Origin: Lachnospiraceae bacterium
GTDB lineage: Bacteria; Bacillota; Clostridia; Lachnospirales; Lachnospiraceae
Direction of reading: 5' to 3'
Assembly (NCBI GenBank): GCA_017622575.1
Contig: JAGAQU010000029.1
Coordinates: 1-41,688 of the forward strand
DNA length: 41,688 bases
Below, piece by piece: positions 41,620 through 41,688 of the stretch. The position numbers were made by a program, and so were the translations under genes. Position 1 is the stretch's first letter. Each line of letters opens with the position of its first letter. Under the pieces are notes generated by a model. That model saw only the letters and a list, made by a program, of their open reading frames with translations, was not told the DNA's origin and ran no database searches.

Positions 41620-41688
41620 ATGAAAATTACACTGCAGAAGATCAGTGATGGCAATGAGGAAGTCATCATTAAGTACAGGCAGATGACA
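41620..41688 (+). CDS. Start of a probable LytTR-domain DNA-binding protein, cut by the window edge
   Basis: Twenty-three codons are visible from ATG 41620: MKITLQKISDGNEEVIIKYR and then QMT. This resembles the opening of small stand-alone LytTR-domain regulators in Clostridia, which start MKVxLxxI...EEVIIxC. An in-frame ATG at 41608 adds four residues. The ribosome site is weak for both (GGAAGAG before 41620). The identity rests on a short stretch and is tentative. Confidence 0.45.
   Translation, partial: MKITLQKISDGNEEVIIKYRQMT

Noticed and set aside
1..41688. CRISPR array, tRNA or rRNA genes
   Set aside because: No regularly spaced direct repeats of suitable length and no recognisable tRNA or rRNA segments were seen by eye.

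Overview
The window looks like chromosomal DNA of a Lachnospiraceae-type Firmicute (class Clostridia). This is an inference from protein families and gene signals; no search was run. The support is strong AGGAGG-type ribosome sites, a moderate-to-low GC content, a PadR-DUF1700-DUF4097 membrane operon, a PF13303-type PTS IIC, a TraX-family membrane protein, tandem bacteriohemerythrin, and a large surface protein with VLGARR repeats and a PQTGD sorting signal. About 33 genes are present, mostly on the plus strand. No tRNA, rRNA, CRISPR array or intact insertion sequence was seen.

Region by region: 1-3.2 kb holds the end of a DUF4130-type DNA metabolism gene, an HPr-like protein without the phospho-histidine, and a nuclease-helicase fusion. 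A 310-base gap follows with perfect DnaA boxes and a palindrome. 3.5-7.0 kb holds a GH13 glycosidase, an inositol-monophosphatase-family enzyme and a duplicated CmpB-type membrane protein. 7.2-9.4 kb is a PadR-controlled envelope operon. 9.5-11.0 kb holds an ECF S-component (minus strand) and a TraX protein. 11.1-15.4 kb is a MarR regulator with an asymmetric heterodimeric ABC exporter, followed by a 148-base foldback element and the tail of an Rpn-type nuclease/transposase. 16.2-18.5 kb holds a lone PTS IIC, a LytTR response regulator and an Hpt protein. 18.7-22.1 kb is a surface protein gene broken by a one-base frameshift, with a LytTR-like direct repeat in front of it. 22.2-28.2 kb is a signalling operon: REC-GGDEF, two membrane-tethered BMP-type binding proteins and a hybrid histidine kinase. 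28.3-31.3 kb holds an isochorismatase-family amidohydrolase, a TRIC-type channel, a 2-hydroxyacid dehydrogenase and a double hemerythrin. 31.3-33.2 kb (minus) is a MATE transporter behind a leader with a terminator hairpin, followed by a deleted cytidylate-kinase-like gene. 33.3-35.0 kb is a HerA-like ATPase. 35.2-38.8 kb is sulfur amino acid metabolism: a trans-sulfuration enzyme, a PatB-type C-S lyase, and cysK behind a Cys-rich leader peptide. 38.9-41.4 kb holds a C39-like peptidase, a TcdA-type E1-like enzyme and a rhodanese-TtcA fusion. The start of a LytTR gene runs off the right edge.

The observations most worth following are the Cys-rich leader peptide before cysK ([15 protein letters not shown]), the attenuator-like leader of the MATE gene with a four-codon ORF, the BMP-binding-protein/hybrid-kinase/diguanylate-cyclase operon that has no transporter, the LytTR-like repeat linking the regulator at 17.4 kb to the surface protein, and the HPr-like protein that keeps the regulatory serine but lacks the catalytic histidine.
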